Below are positions 44,265 through 53,714 of a stretch of DNA of 64,000 nt, piece after piece; position 1 is the first letter of the stretch; every line of letters begins with the position of its first letter. Source of the stretch: Pedobacter sp. ok626 (GTDB lineage Bacteria > Bacteroidota > Bacteroidia > Sphingobacteriales > Sphingobacteriaceae); assembly GCF_900100435.1 (NCBI RefSeq), contig NZ_FNEX01000015.1, positions 62,001-126,000 of the forward strand, given 5' to 3'. The translations under genes were made by a program, and so were the position numbers. The notes under the pieces were generated by a model, which was given only the letters and a program-made list of their open reading frames with translations, did not search any database and was not told the DNA's origin.

Positions 44265-46418
44265 TTACTTCAGATTCTGATTAAAATAATCCGTTACTTT
44301 TTGATATAAATGCACCCGATCTTTGCCCATTACATTGTGCTCATGACCAGGATAAATCATATAGTCCACCTGCACGCCTTTATCAACGGCATGTTTCACA
44401 AAATCAACTGAGTGTTGCTGTACAACTACAGGATCCTGCTGACCATGGATTAACATCAGTTTTCCTTTCAGCTGATCAACTCTGTTGCTCAAATAAGTAG
44501 CCGCATAACCTTCAGGGTTCTCCTGAGGTGTATCCATATAACGTTCAGTATACATGATTTCATAAAACTGCCAGTTAATTACCGGACCACCTGCTACCGC
44601 AGCTTTAAAAACGCCAGGATGTGTCAACATAAAATCAGTAGTAGCAAAACCGCCAAAGCTCCAACCAAATAAGCCCATATTAGCTGAATCTACATAAGGT
44701 TGACTTTTTAAGTAATCAACAGCGTTCATCATATCTTCCATTTGGACATCACCAGCATGGCGGAACATCGACTGCTCAAAAGCCTTACCTCTGTTGTCGC
44801 TGCCCCTTACATCAACCGTAAGTACTACATAGCCATTTTGAGCCATATATCTCGACCAGTAGTCACCAGCACCGCCATTCCAACCATTCGTAATCAATTG
44901 TGCATGCGGCCCGCCATACCAGTAAACAACTACGGGATACTTTTTAGTGGCGTCATAATTTACTGGCTTGTACAAATTCATGTACAAATCATCACCAGAT
45001 TTACTTTTAATGGTAAATATTGAAGAGTTTTCTGTAGCATATGTAGCCAAAGGATTAGCAGCTTTCAACAATACTTTAGCTTTTAAAGTAGCCGTCTCCA
45101 CCAACTGAATCACTCTTGGATCTTTAGGCGTGCTGTAACTATCAATTACGGTATTGCCAGAAGTACTTACCTGTGCATTATGAACAGCAAACCCTTGTGT
45201 AATCCTTCTCGTTTTACCAGACTTTACATTTAACACATATAAGTTCCTTGTAATTGGCGATTCTTCTGTCGACACATAAAACAACTGATCTCCTTTAGCA
45301 TCAAAATCTTTTACATCCAATACCTCCCAAGGCCCTTTAGTCAATTGTTTTAGCAATTTTCCTGTCGAGCTGTATAAATACAAATGGTTCCAGCCATCTC
45401 TATTACTTTGCCAAATGAACTTCGAAGGATCATTTTTCAAGAATAACATAGGTACCAATGGCTCCACATACTTCTCGTCCTTTTCTTCAAACAAAGTCTT
45501 CACAAAATCACCAGTTACCGCATCATACTGATTTAGCTTCATGTGATTTTGACCACGGTTCAATACAGCTATATAAACATATTTATCATCCGGGCTCCAG
45601 GCAATATTGGTTAGATATTGCTCAACAGGCTCACCAGTTTTCAAATAAACTACGCTTTTGGTTTCCGCATTGTAAACCCCAACTGTTACATGATGACTTT
45701 TATCACCAGCCATAGGATACTTGATGTTCACATTGTGAGCTGGTCTAGTCGTCCAATCGATAATCGGATAATCAGTAACCATGCTCTGGTCCATTCTGTA
45801 AAAAGCAAGCAGCTTACCGCTATTGCTCCAGAAAATTCCTTTGCTGATACCGAATTCTTCCCTGTGTACCGATGAAGCATAAACAATATCCTTGCTACCA
45901 TCCGTAGTCACCTGTTTTTTATCAGCACCTTTAGCGACAAACAAGTTAAAATTATCAAGGTAAGCTACATAACCTGCTTTACTTTCCTCAACATTAGCCA
46001 TACTCATTAACGACTTGTCAACAAGCACTTCTACAGTATTTTTAACCGGATTAAGCGCTACCTTGCTACCATTAAGATTTAAAATCCAATTCGCTCCCTG
46101 ATTAAATTGAATTATAGGCAACATTTTCAAGGTATCCTGTTGTGCTGCTCTTAATTTTTGGTTCAGCAAGCTTAAAGTCAAAAATGCTTGATCTTCTTTA
46201 GTTTTAGCATTGCCACTTAACCAAACCGGAACATTACCAACCCGTTTGGCATATACATAATCCTCTGTTCCATAGATAAATTGAATTTGAGATAAGTTTT
46301 CGGGTGCAAGCACAGTCCGCGCATTGCTCATCGCATCCTGCATGGTCAACTGTTTATTTTGGGCAAAACCACAAAAAGCAATTGATACCAGGTGGATCAG
46401 CAGAATCAGTTTCTTCAT
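44265..46418 (-). CDS. S9 family dipeptidyl peptidase IV-like protein
   Basis: This 717-residue protein has a signal peptide (about 1-19, ending GFA before QNKQ), an N-terminal beta-propeller and a C-terminal alpha/beta hydrolase. The nucleophile motif is GWSFGGFAT (Ser587), the acid IHGQQDPVV (Asp662) and the base PGHEHNV (His694). It would remove dipeptides, usually after proline or alanine, in the periplasm. The DPP4 double-Glu motif was not clearly found by eye, so substrate preference is open. Confidence 0.9.
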   Translation of the reverse strand: MKKLILLIHLVSIAFCGFAQNKQLTMQDAMSNARTVLAPENLSQIQFIYGTEDYVYAKRVGNVPVWLSGNAKTKEDQAFLTLSLLNQKLRAAQQDTLKMLPIIQFNQGANWILNLNGSKVALNPVKNTVEVLVDKSLMSMANVEESKAGYVAYLDNFNLFVAKGADKKQVTTDGSKDIVYASSVHREEFGISKGIFWSNSGKLLAFYRMDQSMVTDYPIIDWTTRPAHNVNIKYPMAGDKSHHVTVGVYNAETKSVVYLKTGEPVEQYLTNIAWSPDDKYVYIAVLNRGQNHMKLNQYDAVTGDFVKTLFEEKDEKYVEPLVPMLFLKNDPSKFIWQSNRDGWNHLYLYSSTGKLLKQLTKGPWEVLDVKDFDAKGDQLFYVSTEESPITRNLYVLNVKSGKTRRITQGFAVHNAQVSTSGNTVIDSYSTPKDPRVIQLVETATLKAKVLLKAANPLATYATENSSIFTIKSKSGDDLYMNLYKPVNYDATKKYPVVVYWYGGPHAQLITNGWNGGAGDYWSRYMAQNGYVVLTVDVRGSDNRGKAFEQSMFRHAGDVQMEDMMNAVDYLKSQPYVDSANMGLFGWSFGGFATTDFMLTHPGVFKAAVAGGPVINWQFYEIMYTERYMDTPQENPEGYAATYLSNRVDQLKGKLMLIHGQQDPVVVQQHSVDFVKHAVDKGVQVDYMIYPGHEHNVMGKDRVHLYQKVTDYFNQNLK

Positions 46419-46440
46419 TCGTATAAAAAATTAGTTTGGA

Positions 46441-46448
46441 CAAACTTA
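46441..46448 (-). promoter_or_regulatory. -7 element of the DPP4-like gene
   Basis: On the minus strand this reads TAAGTTTG, matching TAnnTTTG, 22 bp before the ATG. No TTG with proper spacing is seen. Confidence 0.4.
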
Positions 46449-46482
46449 TATAAAATGCTGCAAATAACATTACTTCTTGCCT

Positions 46483-46490
46483 TACCTTTG
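46483..46490 (+). promoter_or_regulatory. -7 element of the DMT transporter gene
   Basis: TACCTTTG matches TAnnTTTG 5 bp before ATG 46496. If correct, the message is nearly leaderless. Confidence 0.4.
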
Positions 46491-46495
46491 TCGCA

Positions 46496-47368
46496 ATGAA
46501 AACGATACTTGCCGGCTTACTATTTGCCATGTTATGGGCTTCAGCATCTGTAGCTACCAAATTTGGTATACTATCGGCCCCACCTTTAATACTCGGAAAC
46601 CTGCGTTTCTTTATTGCCGGTCTGGTTTTGCTAGGCTATTGTTACCTAATTAGCAGAGATAAACAATACAGACTACCCAATACAGAAGAATGGCGACAGC
46701 TAGCCATTTTTGGCTTTTTAAATACCACGGTATACCTTGGCATGTATGTTTTTGCGATGAAATATACTGCTGCAGGAATAGGTAGTCTGGCTACTTCTAC
46801 CAATCCATTGTTAATTGTATTACTCTCATCCTGGTTAATGGGCCGCAAGCCTGCCAAAAGCGAAATCATTAGCATCATTATTGGTATGACTGGTATAGCA
46901 CTTGCCACTTACCCCCTACTTAAAAACAGCGGTACAAGTGTATTCGGAGTAACGATATTAATGCTAAGCATGGTTGCTGTCTCCTTCGCCAGTGTTTATT
47001 ATGCTCGGGTTACATGGACACTGCCCAACCTGTTGATCAACGGCTGGCAGGTAACACTTGGTGGACTATTCCTACTACCCTTCACCCTTACCATGAGCGA
47101 TTTCTCTTCCGTACAATTTGATAGCAGGCTTATTTATTCCGTGCTTTGGCTTAGTTTGTCCGTTTCTGTCGTTGGATTGATCTGTTGGTTTTATCTGTTA
47201 AAAATAGACACCGTAAAAGCTTCGCTATGGTTATTTCTTTGCCCCCTATTCGGCTTCTTCTATGCCTGGTGGTTGTTAAATGAGCCCATTACACTATACA
47301 CTATTGCAGGTACATTACTGGTAATAACCGGATTATATATTGGTCAACGCAAAAAGTTTATAGCATAA
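46496..47368 (+). CDS. EamA/DMT family transporter
   Basis: This 290-residue protein has ten membrane helices in two EamA repeats. The start MKTILAGLLFAMLWASASVATKFGIL and the second repeat beginning near VFGVTILMLSMVAVSFASVYYAR are typical. It is a drug/metabolite transporter, probably exporting amino acids or other small molecules. It is divergent from the DPP4-like gene with a 77-bp gap that holds both -7 elements. Confidence 0.9.
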   Translation: MKTILAGLLFAMLWASASVATKFGILSAPPLILGNLRFFIAGLVLLGYCYLISRDKQYRLPNTEEWRQLAIFGFLNTTVYLGMYVFAMKYTAAGIGSLATSTNPLLIVLLSSWLMGRKPAKSEIISIIIGMTGIALATYPLLKNSGTSVFGVTILMLSMVAVSFASVYYARVTWTLPNLLINGWQVTLGGLFLLPFTLTMSDFSSVQFDSRLIYSVLWLSLSVSVVGLICWFYLLKIDTVKASLWLFLCPLFGFFYAWWLLNEPITLYTIAGTLLVITGLYIGQRKKFIA

Positions 47369-47430
47369 ATATTAAGCTTCACACAATATTTTTTGTTAAA
47401 ATATGTTAAATACATATAAAACGAGAAGAG

Positions 47431-47517
47431 ATGAAGACGATAAATGTATTTTCCTTTACGAGCAGCATCCTTAGAAGACTTAGTTTAGTCAAAATTTATT
47501 ATTGGTTTAATAAGTAG
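47431..47517 (+). CDS. candidate 28-residue peptide
   Basis: ATG 47431 to TAG 47515-47517 encodes MKTINVFSFTSSILRRLSLV and eight more residues. GAAGAG lies just before the ATG and could serve as a ribosome site. It lies in the otherwise empty gap 47369-47566. It could be a small protein, a leader peptide or chance. No family is recognised. Confidence 0.25.
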   Translation: MKTINVFSFTSSILRRLSLVKIYYWFNK

Positions 47518-47553
47518 TCTTTTTATTGATACTTAGTTAAAAACTATTTTATC

Positions 47554-47561
47554 TAAGTTTG
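47554..47561 (+). promoter_or_regulatory. -7 element of mnmD
   Basis: TAAGTTTG matches TAnnTTTG and ends 5 bp before the mnmD ATG. Confidence 0.4.
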
Positions 47562-47566
47562 CAGGA

Positions 47567-48235
47567 ATGAATAAGATCACTTTAACTGCCGACGGCTCGA
47601 ACACTTTATACAACGAAAGCATTGGCGAACATTACCATTCCAAACACGGAGCCCTGCAAGAAAGCAAACATGTATTCATTGATGCAGGATTAAAACATGC
47701 TATTACTAGTTTCCCCAATCAGGAAATCAATATTCTTGAAGTTGGTTTTGGTACTGGTCTTAATTTTTTACTGAGCGCCGATTATTGCCATAAAAATCAA
47801 ATAAAGCTTAATTACATCTCATTAGAAGCCTTTCCTTTACAAATTGAAGAACTAGAATCAACAGGATACAATAACTATGTGCCAAAGGCTATATGGGACG
47901 GGGTGATTAACAATTATGGCAAAGCCCTACAACAAGCTGTAAGCATCCTTCCAGATCAGCAATTGAAAATCCTGCATACTTATCTGCATCGGTACGAAAC
48001 GGAACAGCAGTTTGACCTGATCTATTATGATGCCTTCTCTGTACAACACCAACCCGAAATGTGGACCGATGAAATCATTGCTCATGTCTGTAAATTTCTT
48101 AAACCATCTGGCATTTTCGTAACCTATGCCATTACAGGTAAACTAAAACGTGCTTTAAAAAGCATTGGCTTTAGTATAGAGAAATTACCAGGCGCACCAG
48201 GAAAAAGAGAAATGCTTAGGGCTACGAAGGGATAA
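47567..48235 (+). CDS. mnmD: tRNA 5-methylaminomethyl-2-thiouridine methyltransferase, MnmD
   Basis: This 222-residue protein matches the stand-alone methyltransferase half of MnmC (MnmD), which completes the mnm5s2U modification at the wobble base of some tRNAs. It has YHSKHGALQESKHVFI, the SAM-binding LEVGFGTGLNFLL, then FDLIYYDAFSVQHQPEMW (catalytic acidic region) and the closing PGAPGKREMLRA. The FAD oxidase half found in gammaproteobacteria is absent, as is usual in Bacteroidota. Confidence 0.92.
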   Translation: MNKITLTADGSNTLYNESIGEHYHSKHGALQESKHVFIDAGLKHAITSFPNQEINILEVGFGTGLNFLLSADYCHKNQIKLNYISLEAFPLQIEELESTGYNNYVPKAIWDGVINNYGKALQQAVSILPDQQLKILHTYLHRYETEQQFDLIYYDAFSVQHQPEMWTDEIIAHVCKFLKPSGIFVTYAITGKLKRALKSIGFSIEKLPGAPGKREMLRATKG

Positions 48236-48324
48236 GTAATCTCGTCGATAAAATATTATTCTTTCCTAACCCTTGGCAAGCCATTTGTTTTTTGGTTAAT
48301 TTAGGTAATCAATAACCCATCTAT

Positions 48325-49437
48325 ATGAAAAACATCTCTCTGCCTTTTCACACCAAATTAGCAATGGTGCTATTTTCTATTATTTGTCTGGGTTACCTGG
48401 CTATTTTAGGACAAACTTTGCTCGCACCCCTGCTTACCTCTTTTTTACTAGCTTTATTGCTACTACCCATATCTGGTTATATGGAGCGAAAATGGCGTTT
48501 TAAAAGGAGTGTTGCCTCCATCGTATCCGTAGTCTTGATGATTGTGGTCATTACAGCCATACTTTACTTTTTGGCTAATCAGCTTACAGATCTCTGGAAG
48601 GACTGGCCATTATTGAAACATCAAGCAGAATCCTCTTTCCACGACATCCAGCATTGGATTTCCAATACCTTCAATGTCAACACACAAAAACAAATAGACT
48701 ACCTTAAAGATAGCGCCAGCAGCGCTTTATCCACAAGTGCTTCGGTACTTGGTGCTACATTACTTACCGTATCCTCTACTTTCCTATTTCTCTTTTTCCT
48801 ACTTTTATTTACCTTTTTCATCCTTAACTACCGCGCGGTACTGTTCAGTTTCCTAACCTCAGTTTTCGAAGCAAAACACGCACAAAAGGTAAGTGATGTT
48901 GTAAGACAGGTTCAATACATTATTAAAAAATACATTACAGGTCTTTTTTTACAGATGTTTATTGTTACCATCCTAATGGTATCCGTACTCTTGATATTAA
49001 ATGTAAAATATGCCGTTCTGCTGGGATTGATTACCGGGATTTTTAATATCATTCCTTATCTAGGGATTTTCACCGCATTGCTAATCAGTGTGCTCATCAC
49101 CTTTGCTACCGCCGGAGCTGGTAAAGTTTTACTAATTGTAATTGCCTTTGTATCTGTTCATGCCCTCGATGGAAACGTCTTAATGCCACTCGTTGTAGGC
49201 TCAAAAGTAAAAATCAATGCCCTATTTGCCTTTATTGGCATCGTGATCGGCGAAATGATGTGGGGCATATCAGGCATGTTTCTGTGTATCCCATACCTTG
49301 CCGTACTCAAAATCATTTTTGATAGAATTGATCAGTTAAAACCATGGGGAGTTTTATTAGGAAGTGAAGAAAAACCTTTAAAGAAACGAAGGGTGTATCG
49401 TATCACCAAGAAAATAAAACTCGAAGAGCAAGAATAG
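48325..49437 (+). CDS. AI-2E family transporter
   Basis: This 370-residue protein has about eight membrane helices. A long amphipathic region of about residues 95-150 lies between the early and late helices. Signature stretches are LGLITGIFNIIPYLGIFTALLI and LDGNVLMPLVVGSKVKINALFAFIGIVIGEMMWGISGMFLCIPYLAVLK, the family's C-terminal hallmark, quoted here only to locate it near residues 275-330. Some relatives export autoinducer-2 and others act as Na+/H+ antiporters. The C-terminus is basic. Part of a short run with the next two genes. Confidence 0.9.
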   Translation: MKNISLPFHTKLAMVLFSIICLGYLAILGQTLLAPLLTSFLLALLLLPISGYMERKWRFKRSVASIVSVVLMIVVITAILYFLANQLTDLWKDWPLLKHQAESSFHDIQHWISNTFNVNTQKQIDYLKDSASSALSTSASVLGATLLTVSSTFLFLFFLLLFTFFILNYRAVLFSFLTSVFEAKHAQKVSDVVRQVQYIIKKYITGLFLQMFIVTILMVSVLLILNVKYAVLLGLITGIFNIIPYLGIFTALLISVLITFATAGAGKVLLIVIAFVSVHALDGNVLMPLVVGSKVKINALFAFIGIVIGEMMWGISGMFLCIPYLAVLKIIFDRIDQLKPWGVLLGSEEKPLKKRRVYRITKKIKLEEQE

Positions 49438-49446
49438 TCCAGGCAT

Positions 49447-49743
49447 ATGGAAGAGAACAAATCACCGCACATACTAAATACATCCGCTACTTTACTTGGA
49501 CTGTGTTTTATTGTACTGACCTCCATTAAAGTATCAAAAATGCAGGACAGTACATTGATTGATGAAACAACAGCCCTAGCTATTATTTTATTCATGACCA
49601 GCTCCATCCTCTCCTTTCTCTCTATGAGAAAAAAAAGAGATCTAAACGATCGCTTAGAGAAGTTTGCTGATTTTATGTTCCTATTTGGTCTGCTGGTTCT
49701 TTTTTTAACCACAATGATGGTTACCTTTAACATCGTAAAATAA
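49447..49743 (+). CDS. small membrane protein, three helices
   Basis: This 98-residue protein has three hydrophobic segments (about 10-29, 43-60 and 76-96) and a basic loop (MRKKRDLNDR) between the second and third. It lies 9 bp after the AI-2E gene and 9 bp before mazG, so it is probably in the same transcript. No family recognised. Confidence 0.65.
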   Translation: MEENKSPHILNTSATLLGLCFIVLTSIKVSKMQDSTLIDETTALAIILFMTSSILSFLSMRKKRDLNDRLEKFADFMFLFGLLVLFLTTMMVTFNIVK

Positions 49744-49752
49744 TTCTTAACA

Positions 49753-50562
49753 ATGCCCAATAATATACCTCCTGTTACCGCAACAGACCCATCGTCTGCT
49801 TTCCTTAGATTATTAAATGTTTTAGATACCCTACGAACACAATGTCCATGGGATAAAAAACAAACTATGGAAACCTTGAGACATCTTACAATTGAAGAAA
49901 CTTACGAGCTTTCGGACGCCATTTTAGAAGGCGATCTTGATGAGGTGAAAAAAGAATTAGGTGATGTCATGATGCACTTGGTGTTTTACGCACGCATAGC
50001 TTCCGAGACTAATGACTTTACCATTGTAGATGTGTTAAACAGCGTTTGCGACAAGCTGATTAACCGTCACCCGCATATTTATGGAGATGTAGAAGTGCAA
50101 GATGAACAGGATGTAAAACGCAACTGGGAAAAAATTAAACTGATGGAAGGTAATAAATCTGTATTAGCAGGTGTACCTGCTGGTCTGCCTTCTTTAGTAA
50201 AAGCTAGCCGCATTCAAGAAAAGGCACGTGGTGTTGGCTTCGACTGGGAAGATAAGTCTCAGGTTTGGGAAAAGGTCGAAGAAGAAATGCAGGAGTTTAA
50301 AGCCGAGTTTAATGTGGTCGACAATTCAGCTATTGATATTGAAAAAGCAGAAGAAGAGTTTGGTGATTTATTGTTCTCGTTGATCAATTACGCACGTTTT
50401 ATCAACATTAATCCAGAAAATGCCCTGGAGAAAACCAATAAGAAATTCATAAAACGCTTTCAATATTTAGAAAGCAAAGCCAAAGAAAGTGGCAAGGAAT
50501 TGCAAGATATGACATTAGCAGAAATGGATGTTTATTGGAATGAAGCTAAATTAAAAAAATAA
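49753..50562 (+). CDS. mazG: nucleoside triphosphate pyrophosphohydrolase MazG
   Basis: This 269-residue protein has two MazG domains, the full-length form. The first has CPWDKKQTMETLRHLTIEETYEL (metal-binding EExxE) and ELGDVMMHLVFYARIA (ExxD). The second has KVEEEMQEFKAEF and EEFGDLLFSLINYARF. The middle SRIQEKARGVGFDWED is also typical. It hydrolyses dNTPs or NTPs to monophosphates and pyrophosphate and removes aberrant nucleotides. No antitoxin is nearby, so no MazEF role is implied. Confidence 0.94.
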   Translation: MPNNIPPVTATDPSSAFLRLLNVLDTLRTQCPWDKKQTMETLRHLTIEETYELSDAILEGDLDEVKKELGDVMMHLVFYARIASETNDFTIVDVLNSVCDKLINRHPHIYGDVEVQDEQDVKRNWEKIKLMEGNKSVLAGVPAGLPSLVKASRIQEKARGVGFDWEDKSQVWEKVEEEMQEFKAEFNVVDNSAIDIEKAEEEFGDLLFSLINYARFININPENALEKTNKKFIKRFQYLESKAKESGKELQDMTLAEMDVYWNEAKLKK

Positions 50563-50584
50563 CCGTTCTTTTCGGATTATTAAT

Positions 50585-51529
50585 TCACTTTAACTTCTTG
50601 ATTTCATCAATAGTAAGTTTAGTGGTTTTGGCTATAAAATCAATAGAGAGGCCCTCCTTTTTAAGCTGAATTGCGATTTCAATAGCTTTTTCATAATGCC
50701 CTTGCTTTGTTGCCCTATCCAATAATAATTCTTCTATTCCCATGGTTTCAGTTCTTCCTAAGGCTTGCACCTCTTGTTCAAATATATTGTTAAATTCTTC
50801 TGTTTCAAAACGCACATAGTATCTCAGAAAGTTCATTATCTGCTTTATTTTATCAGTTCCAAAGCTCTTTTTATGCAGCGCTTCAAGTATGGTTCGTTTT
50901 ATGGTAAGCAATAAACAATCTCGTTCTCTCTTATTCGAGATTCTACTAACTTTAAAAGCTGCTTTAGCGATCAATACTATTAAGGCGAAAGGATTATTGC
51001 TCTTTAATAGTAACTCATCATCTTGTTTGGAAATTTTGTAGGTATTGAATTCATAAAGCAACCTGGTACCTAAAAAACTTCTTTCATATCGATTTGACCT
51101 TTCTATTTTAAATGGATCAGTAAAAATTGCGTAAGCTGTTATTGGCTTGCGATGCTTGTCCCAAATTCTGTAATTATAGGTATACATCCGCTCGCTAAAA
51201 TTTTTCTGGTATTTGCCTTGTACTTCAATATGAAGCAGGATCCATTCTTCCTTTCCATCAATGGTGTACACTTTCACCAACTTATCGACTACTTTTGAAG
51301 AAAATAAATCTTCCCCTAAAGGAAAAACCTGTCCAAGTTCTTTATCAAGAAATTCAAAACCTTTTTTAAGGTCGAAAATTTGATTTGCTTCCGGATGCAT
51401 AAAACACAGAAAATCCTCGAAAACATCCTCAAGTATTCCCTTCCAAAGGAGATCATCCTTTCGGGAGACCTTTTTTCGAGGCAATTTTTGTGGCTGCGTT
51501 GTAATTATCGTTAGATTTTCCTGCATCAT
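50585..51529 (-). CDS. Rpn/PD-(D/E)XK nuclease family protein (paralogue 1)
   Basis: The form from ATG 51529 has 314 residues. The start 39 bp upstream adds residues with no counterpart in the paralogue. It has SRKDDLLWKGILEDVFEDFLCF, FLDKELGQVFP and ILLHIEVQGK, the E-x-Q version of the PD-(D/E)XK active site. A C-terminal helical region ends with a short HTH-like segment (LSIDFIAKTTKLTIDEIKKL). The family includes recombination-promoting nucleases and putative transposases. A clear paralogue lies at 55567-56568. The gene has no terminal repeats, so it is not shown to be mobile. Confidence 0.82.
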   Translation of the reverse strand: MMQENLTIITTQPQKLPRKKVSRKDDLLWKGILEDVFEDFLCFMHPEANQIFDLKKGFEFLDKELGQVFPLGEDLFSSKVVDKLVKVYTIDGKEEWILLHIEVQGKYQKNFSERMYTYNYRIWDKHRKPITAYAIFTDPFKIERSNRYERSFLGTRLLYEFNTYKISKQDDELLLKSNNPFALIVLIAKAAFKVSRISNKRERDCLLLTIKRTILEALHKKSFGTDKIKQIMNFLRYYVRFETEEFNNIFEQEVQALGRTETMGIEELLLDRATKQGHYEKAIEIAIQLKKEGLSIDFIAKTTKLTIDEIKKLK

Positions 51530-51654
51530 GTTCAATTGTAAACTTCGCAGGAATATTTCAATTAACAAAAAATAAACAAATTAATTTGAAATTTAAGTTT
51601 CAGTTAAGTTAAATATAACAACCAAACTTAAATGCATTATTGCACCAGAAATGT

Positions 51655-51690
51655 AAAAGGGTGATTACACAATGTGCCATCACCCTTTTT
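51655..51690. terminator. bidirectional hairpin terminator
   Basis: AAAAGGGTGAT (51655-51665) and ATCACCCTTTT (51679-51689) form an 11-bp stem ending in A and T runs. It lies after the DEAD-box gene, 23 bp from its stop. Confidence 0.8.
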
Positions 51691-51712
51691 ACGTATTATT
51701 CACTACGGCTAA

Positions 51713-53002
51713 TTAGCCGTGTTTCTTCTTCATTGTCATTTTGGCCTTCTGACCTATTCCGTAGTTATGCGTTTTTGAGTTACTTTCCTTTTTTTCATGG
51801 AAAGCACCACCACCCGTAGGGCCTTCAACAACTACTTTCTTGGTTTTAATTGCAGCAGCCTTAGCAGCTTTATCAATCACCAAATCCTCAGGTAAATCCA
51901 TCACCTCGATTTTTTTACCCATAGACTGCTCAATCTTTCTTACTTCAGCAAGTTCAAGATCAGTTGCAAAAGTTATCGCAACCAATTCACTCGCATCCCC
52001 TTTTACTACTCTTCTTAAGAAAGTTTCCTTTTCCTCAGGAATCTCAAAATGGAACATAAAATTGATACCAGAAAGATCAAGATCAGATGAACCTTCATTG
52101 GCAACAATTAAAATTCTAGCTTCAGGAGTATCCTTAAAATCCTCTATATGGTCAAAACCATCCTCATCAAAAAACAAAGGATTTAAAACCGAAATAGCAC
52201 CAGGTGTAGCTGAATGTAAGTTTTTAGCCAACTTTTGAGCAGTTAAGCGAGTATTTACAAATACAACTACCTTATCAAATACCTCATCATCCCTTAGTAA
52301 AAGGTTTAAAAGATTAGTCTTCGTTTTAGTGTTAGGTACCTGGTACAGCAAAAGCTCATGTGTTTCCACTTCACTATCACCCAAATCTTCTACCTCAATT
52401 GTGGTTGGAAAATTCATAAACTGATCAATCATCAAACTCAGTTTATCATGCACCACAGTCGTAAAAACTAAGTGCTGTACTTTACCTGCACTTCTAGCCA
52501 ATTCGGCCACAGGCAATTGCATACCTTGTTTTACAATTACTTCTGCATCATCAACAATAAAAGTTTGCAGTCTATTTAAGTTTAAACCCAACTTGAGATA
52601 AATAGCACGCGCCCTTGTTGGCGTAGCAACAACAATATCAATCCCCTCTAGAAGGTCATTAATATCATCATCCATGCCACCTGTTCCGTATAAACCTATA
52701 ATCCGTAAGTTTCTGTTTTTACTCAACATCAAAAACTCTGCAATTACAGCCTCAACACGTTCCCCATCAGGCACCAGAATCAACACCTTAGGTGCTTCAT
52801 CCGTACTGTATTTTAGCTTCATTAAAACGCCAAGCACATAAGTGGTGGTTTTACCACAGCCTTCAGGGCCAATAGCTATTATATCCTGCCCACCAATAAT
52901 CCGCGACATAGTTTTTGCCTGAATTTCTTTTGCAGAGATGTATCCCGCATCATTCATTGCGGCTATAAGCGACTTGCTTAGTTTTAATTTATCTAACGAC
53001 AC
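51713..53002 (-). CDS. degenerate DEAD/DEAH-box helicase-like protein
   Basis: This 429-residue protein has the RecA1 and RecA2 layout of DEAD-box RNA helicases, but several motifs are altered. The Q-motif region is SAKEIQAKTM, and motif I is GPEGCGKTT (45-53) in place of AxTGxGKT. Motif Ib TPTR (127-130) is kept. Motif II is DDAE (151-154) in place of DEAD, motif III is FTT in place of SAT, and motif VI lacks the HRIGRxxR arginines (LRRVVKG). Motif V is SSDLDLSG. A basic tail follows. ATP binding may remain, but hydrolysis and unwinding are doubtful. Confidence 0.85.
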   Translation of the reverse strand: MSLDKLKLSKSLIAAMNDAGYISAKEIQAKTMSRIIGGQDIIAIGPEGCGKTTTYVLGVLMKLKYSTDEAPKVLILVPDGERVEAVIAEFLMLSKNRNLRIIGLYGTGGMDDDINDLLEGIDIVVATPTRARAIYLKLGLNLNRLQTFIVDDAEVIVKQGMQLPVAELARSAGKVQHLVFTTVVHDKLSLMIDQFMNFPTTIEVEDLGDSEVETHELLLYQVPNTKTKTNLLNLLLRDDEVFDKVVVFVNTRLTAQKLAKNLHSATPGAISVLNPLFFDEDGFDHIEDFKDTPEARILIVANEGSSDLDLSGINFMFHFEIPEEKETFLRRVVKGDASELVAITFATDLELAEVRKIEQSMGKKIEVMDLPEDLVIDKAAKAAAIKTKKVVVEGPTGGGAFHEKKESNSKTHNYGIGQKAKMTMKKKHG

Positions 53003-53179
53003 AGTATCTTTATTAATTAATGAATTCGCAAATTTACGGATTTTACCATGTACTACGTCTTTCTATCTGTAAAAGATATTAATCAATCTACTTACTCTGG
53101 AAACACCAGATCATTATTATGTCGCAGACCACCCCTAACATTGGCGTATTACCACCCAAACATGTTCGATTAAGGGCAT

Positions 53180-53187
53180 TAAATTTG
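53180..53187 (+). promoter_or_regulatory. -7 element of the VOC gene
   Basis: TAAATTTG matches TAnnTTTG 37 bp before the ATG at 53225. Confidence 0.4.
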
Positions 53188-53224
53188 CAATAGATAATTA
53201 AATCTCATTATAAAATTTAAAACT

Positions 53225-53653
53225 ATGATAGCCATTAATCCTTATTTAAACTTTCCGGGAACCACCGAGGAAGCTATTAACTTTTACAAATCAGCAATTG
53301 GCGGCGAAATTCTAATGACCATGCGCTTTAGGGATATGCCTGATGACAAGACACCAGAAAATGAGAAAGACAAGATCTGCCATATTTCCTTAAAGTTTCC
53401 TAATGGCACCATCCTGATGGCTACAGATGCGCTAGAATCTAATGGCCATAAATTTACACCTGGAAACAATTTCTATTTATCACTTGGTGCGGAAAACAAA
53501 GCCGAAGCAGATCGCCTATTTAAGGAACTATCCGCAGGCGGAACTGTCCAAATGCCTATGGAGGACATGTTTTGGGGAGATTATTTCGGTATGGTTACCG
53601 ATAAATTTGGCACCCAATGGATGATCAGCTTTAATGCCGGAACGGCACAATAA
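53225..53653 (+). CDS. VOC family protein, PhnB/glyoxalase-like
   Basis: This 142-residue protein has the PhnB-type plan: PYLNFPGTTEEAINFYKSAIGGEI at the start, HISLKFPNGTILMATDA in the middle and FGMVTDKFGTQWMISF at the end. Such proteins resemble glyoxalase and bleomycin-resistance folds. Activity and metal use cannot be deduced. It is a single gene with its own promoter. Confidence 0.88.
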   Translation: MIAINPYLNFPGTTEEAINFYKSAIGGEILMTMRFRDMPDDKTPENEKDKICHISLKFPNGTILMATDALESNGHKFTPGNNFYLSLGAENKAEADRLFKELSAGGTVQMPMEDMFWGDYFGMVTDKFGTQWMISFNAGTAQ

Positions 53654-53667
53654 ATCATATAAACAAA

Positions 53668-53705
53668 CATAGTCTATGCTATTATGCAAAACAGCATAGA
53701 CTATG
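53668..53705. terminator. inverted repeat between VOC and LuxR-type genes
   Basis: CATAGTCTATGCT (53668-53680) and its exact inverse (53693-53705) form a perfect 13-bp stem between convergent genes. No T run follows, so its termination role is likely but not certain. Confidence 0.6.
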
Positions 53706-53714
53706 TCTGCTCTA

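Noticed and set aside
50585..51529. Rpn-like gene considered as an insertion sequence
   Set aside because: No terminal inverted repeats or target duplication seen at its ends.
53119..53193. 24-residue frame starting MSQTTPNIG before the VOC gene
   Set aside because: No ribosome site, and it runs through the -7 element of the VOC promoter. It is probably chance or a remnant.
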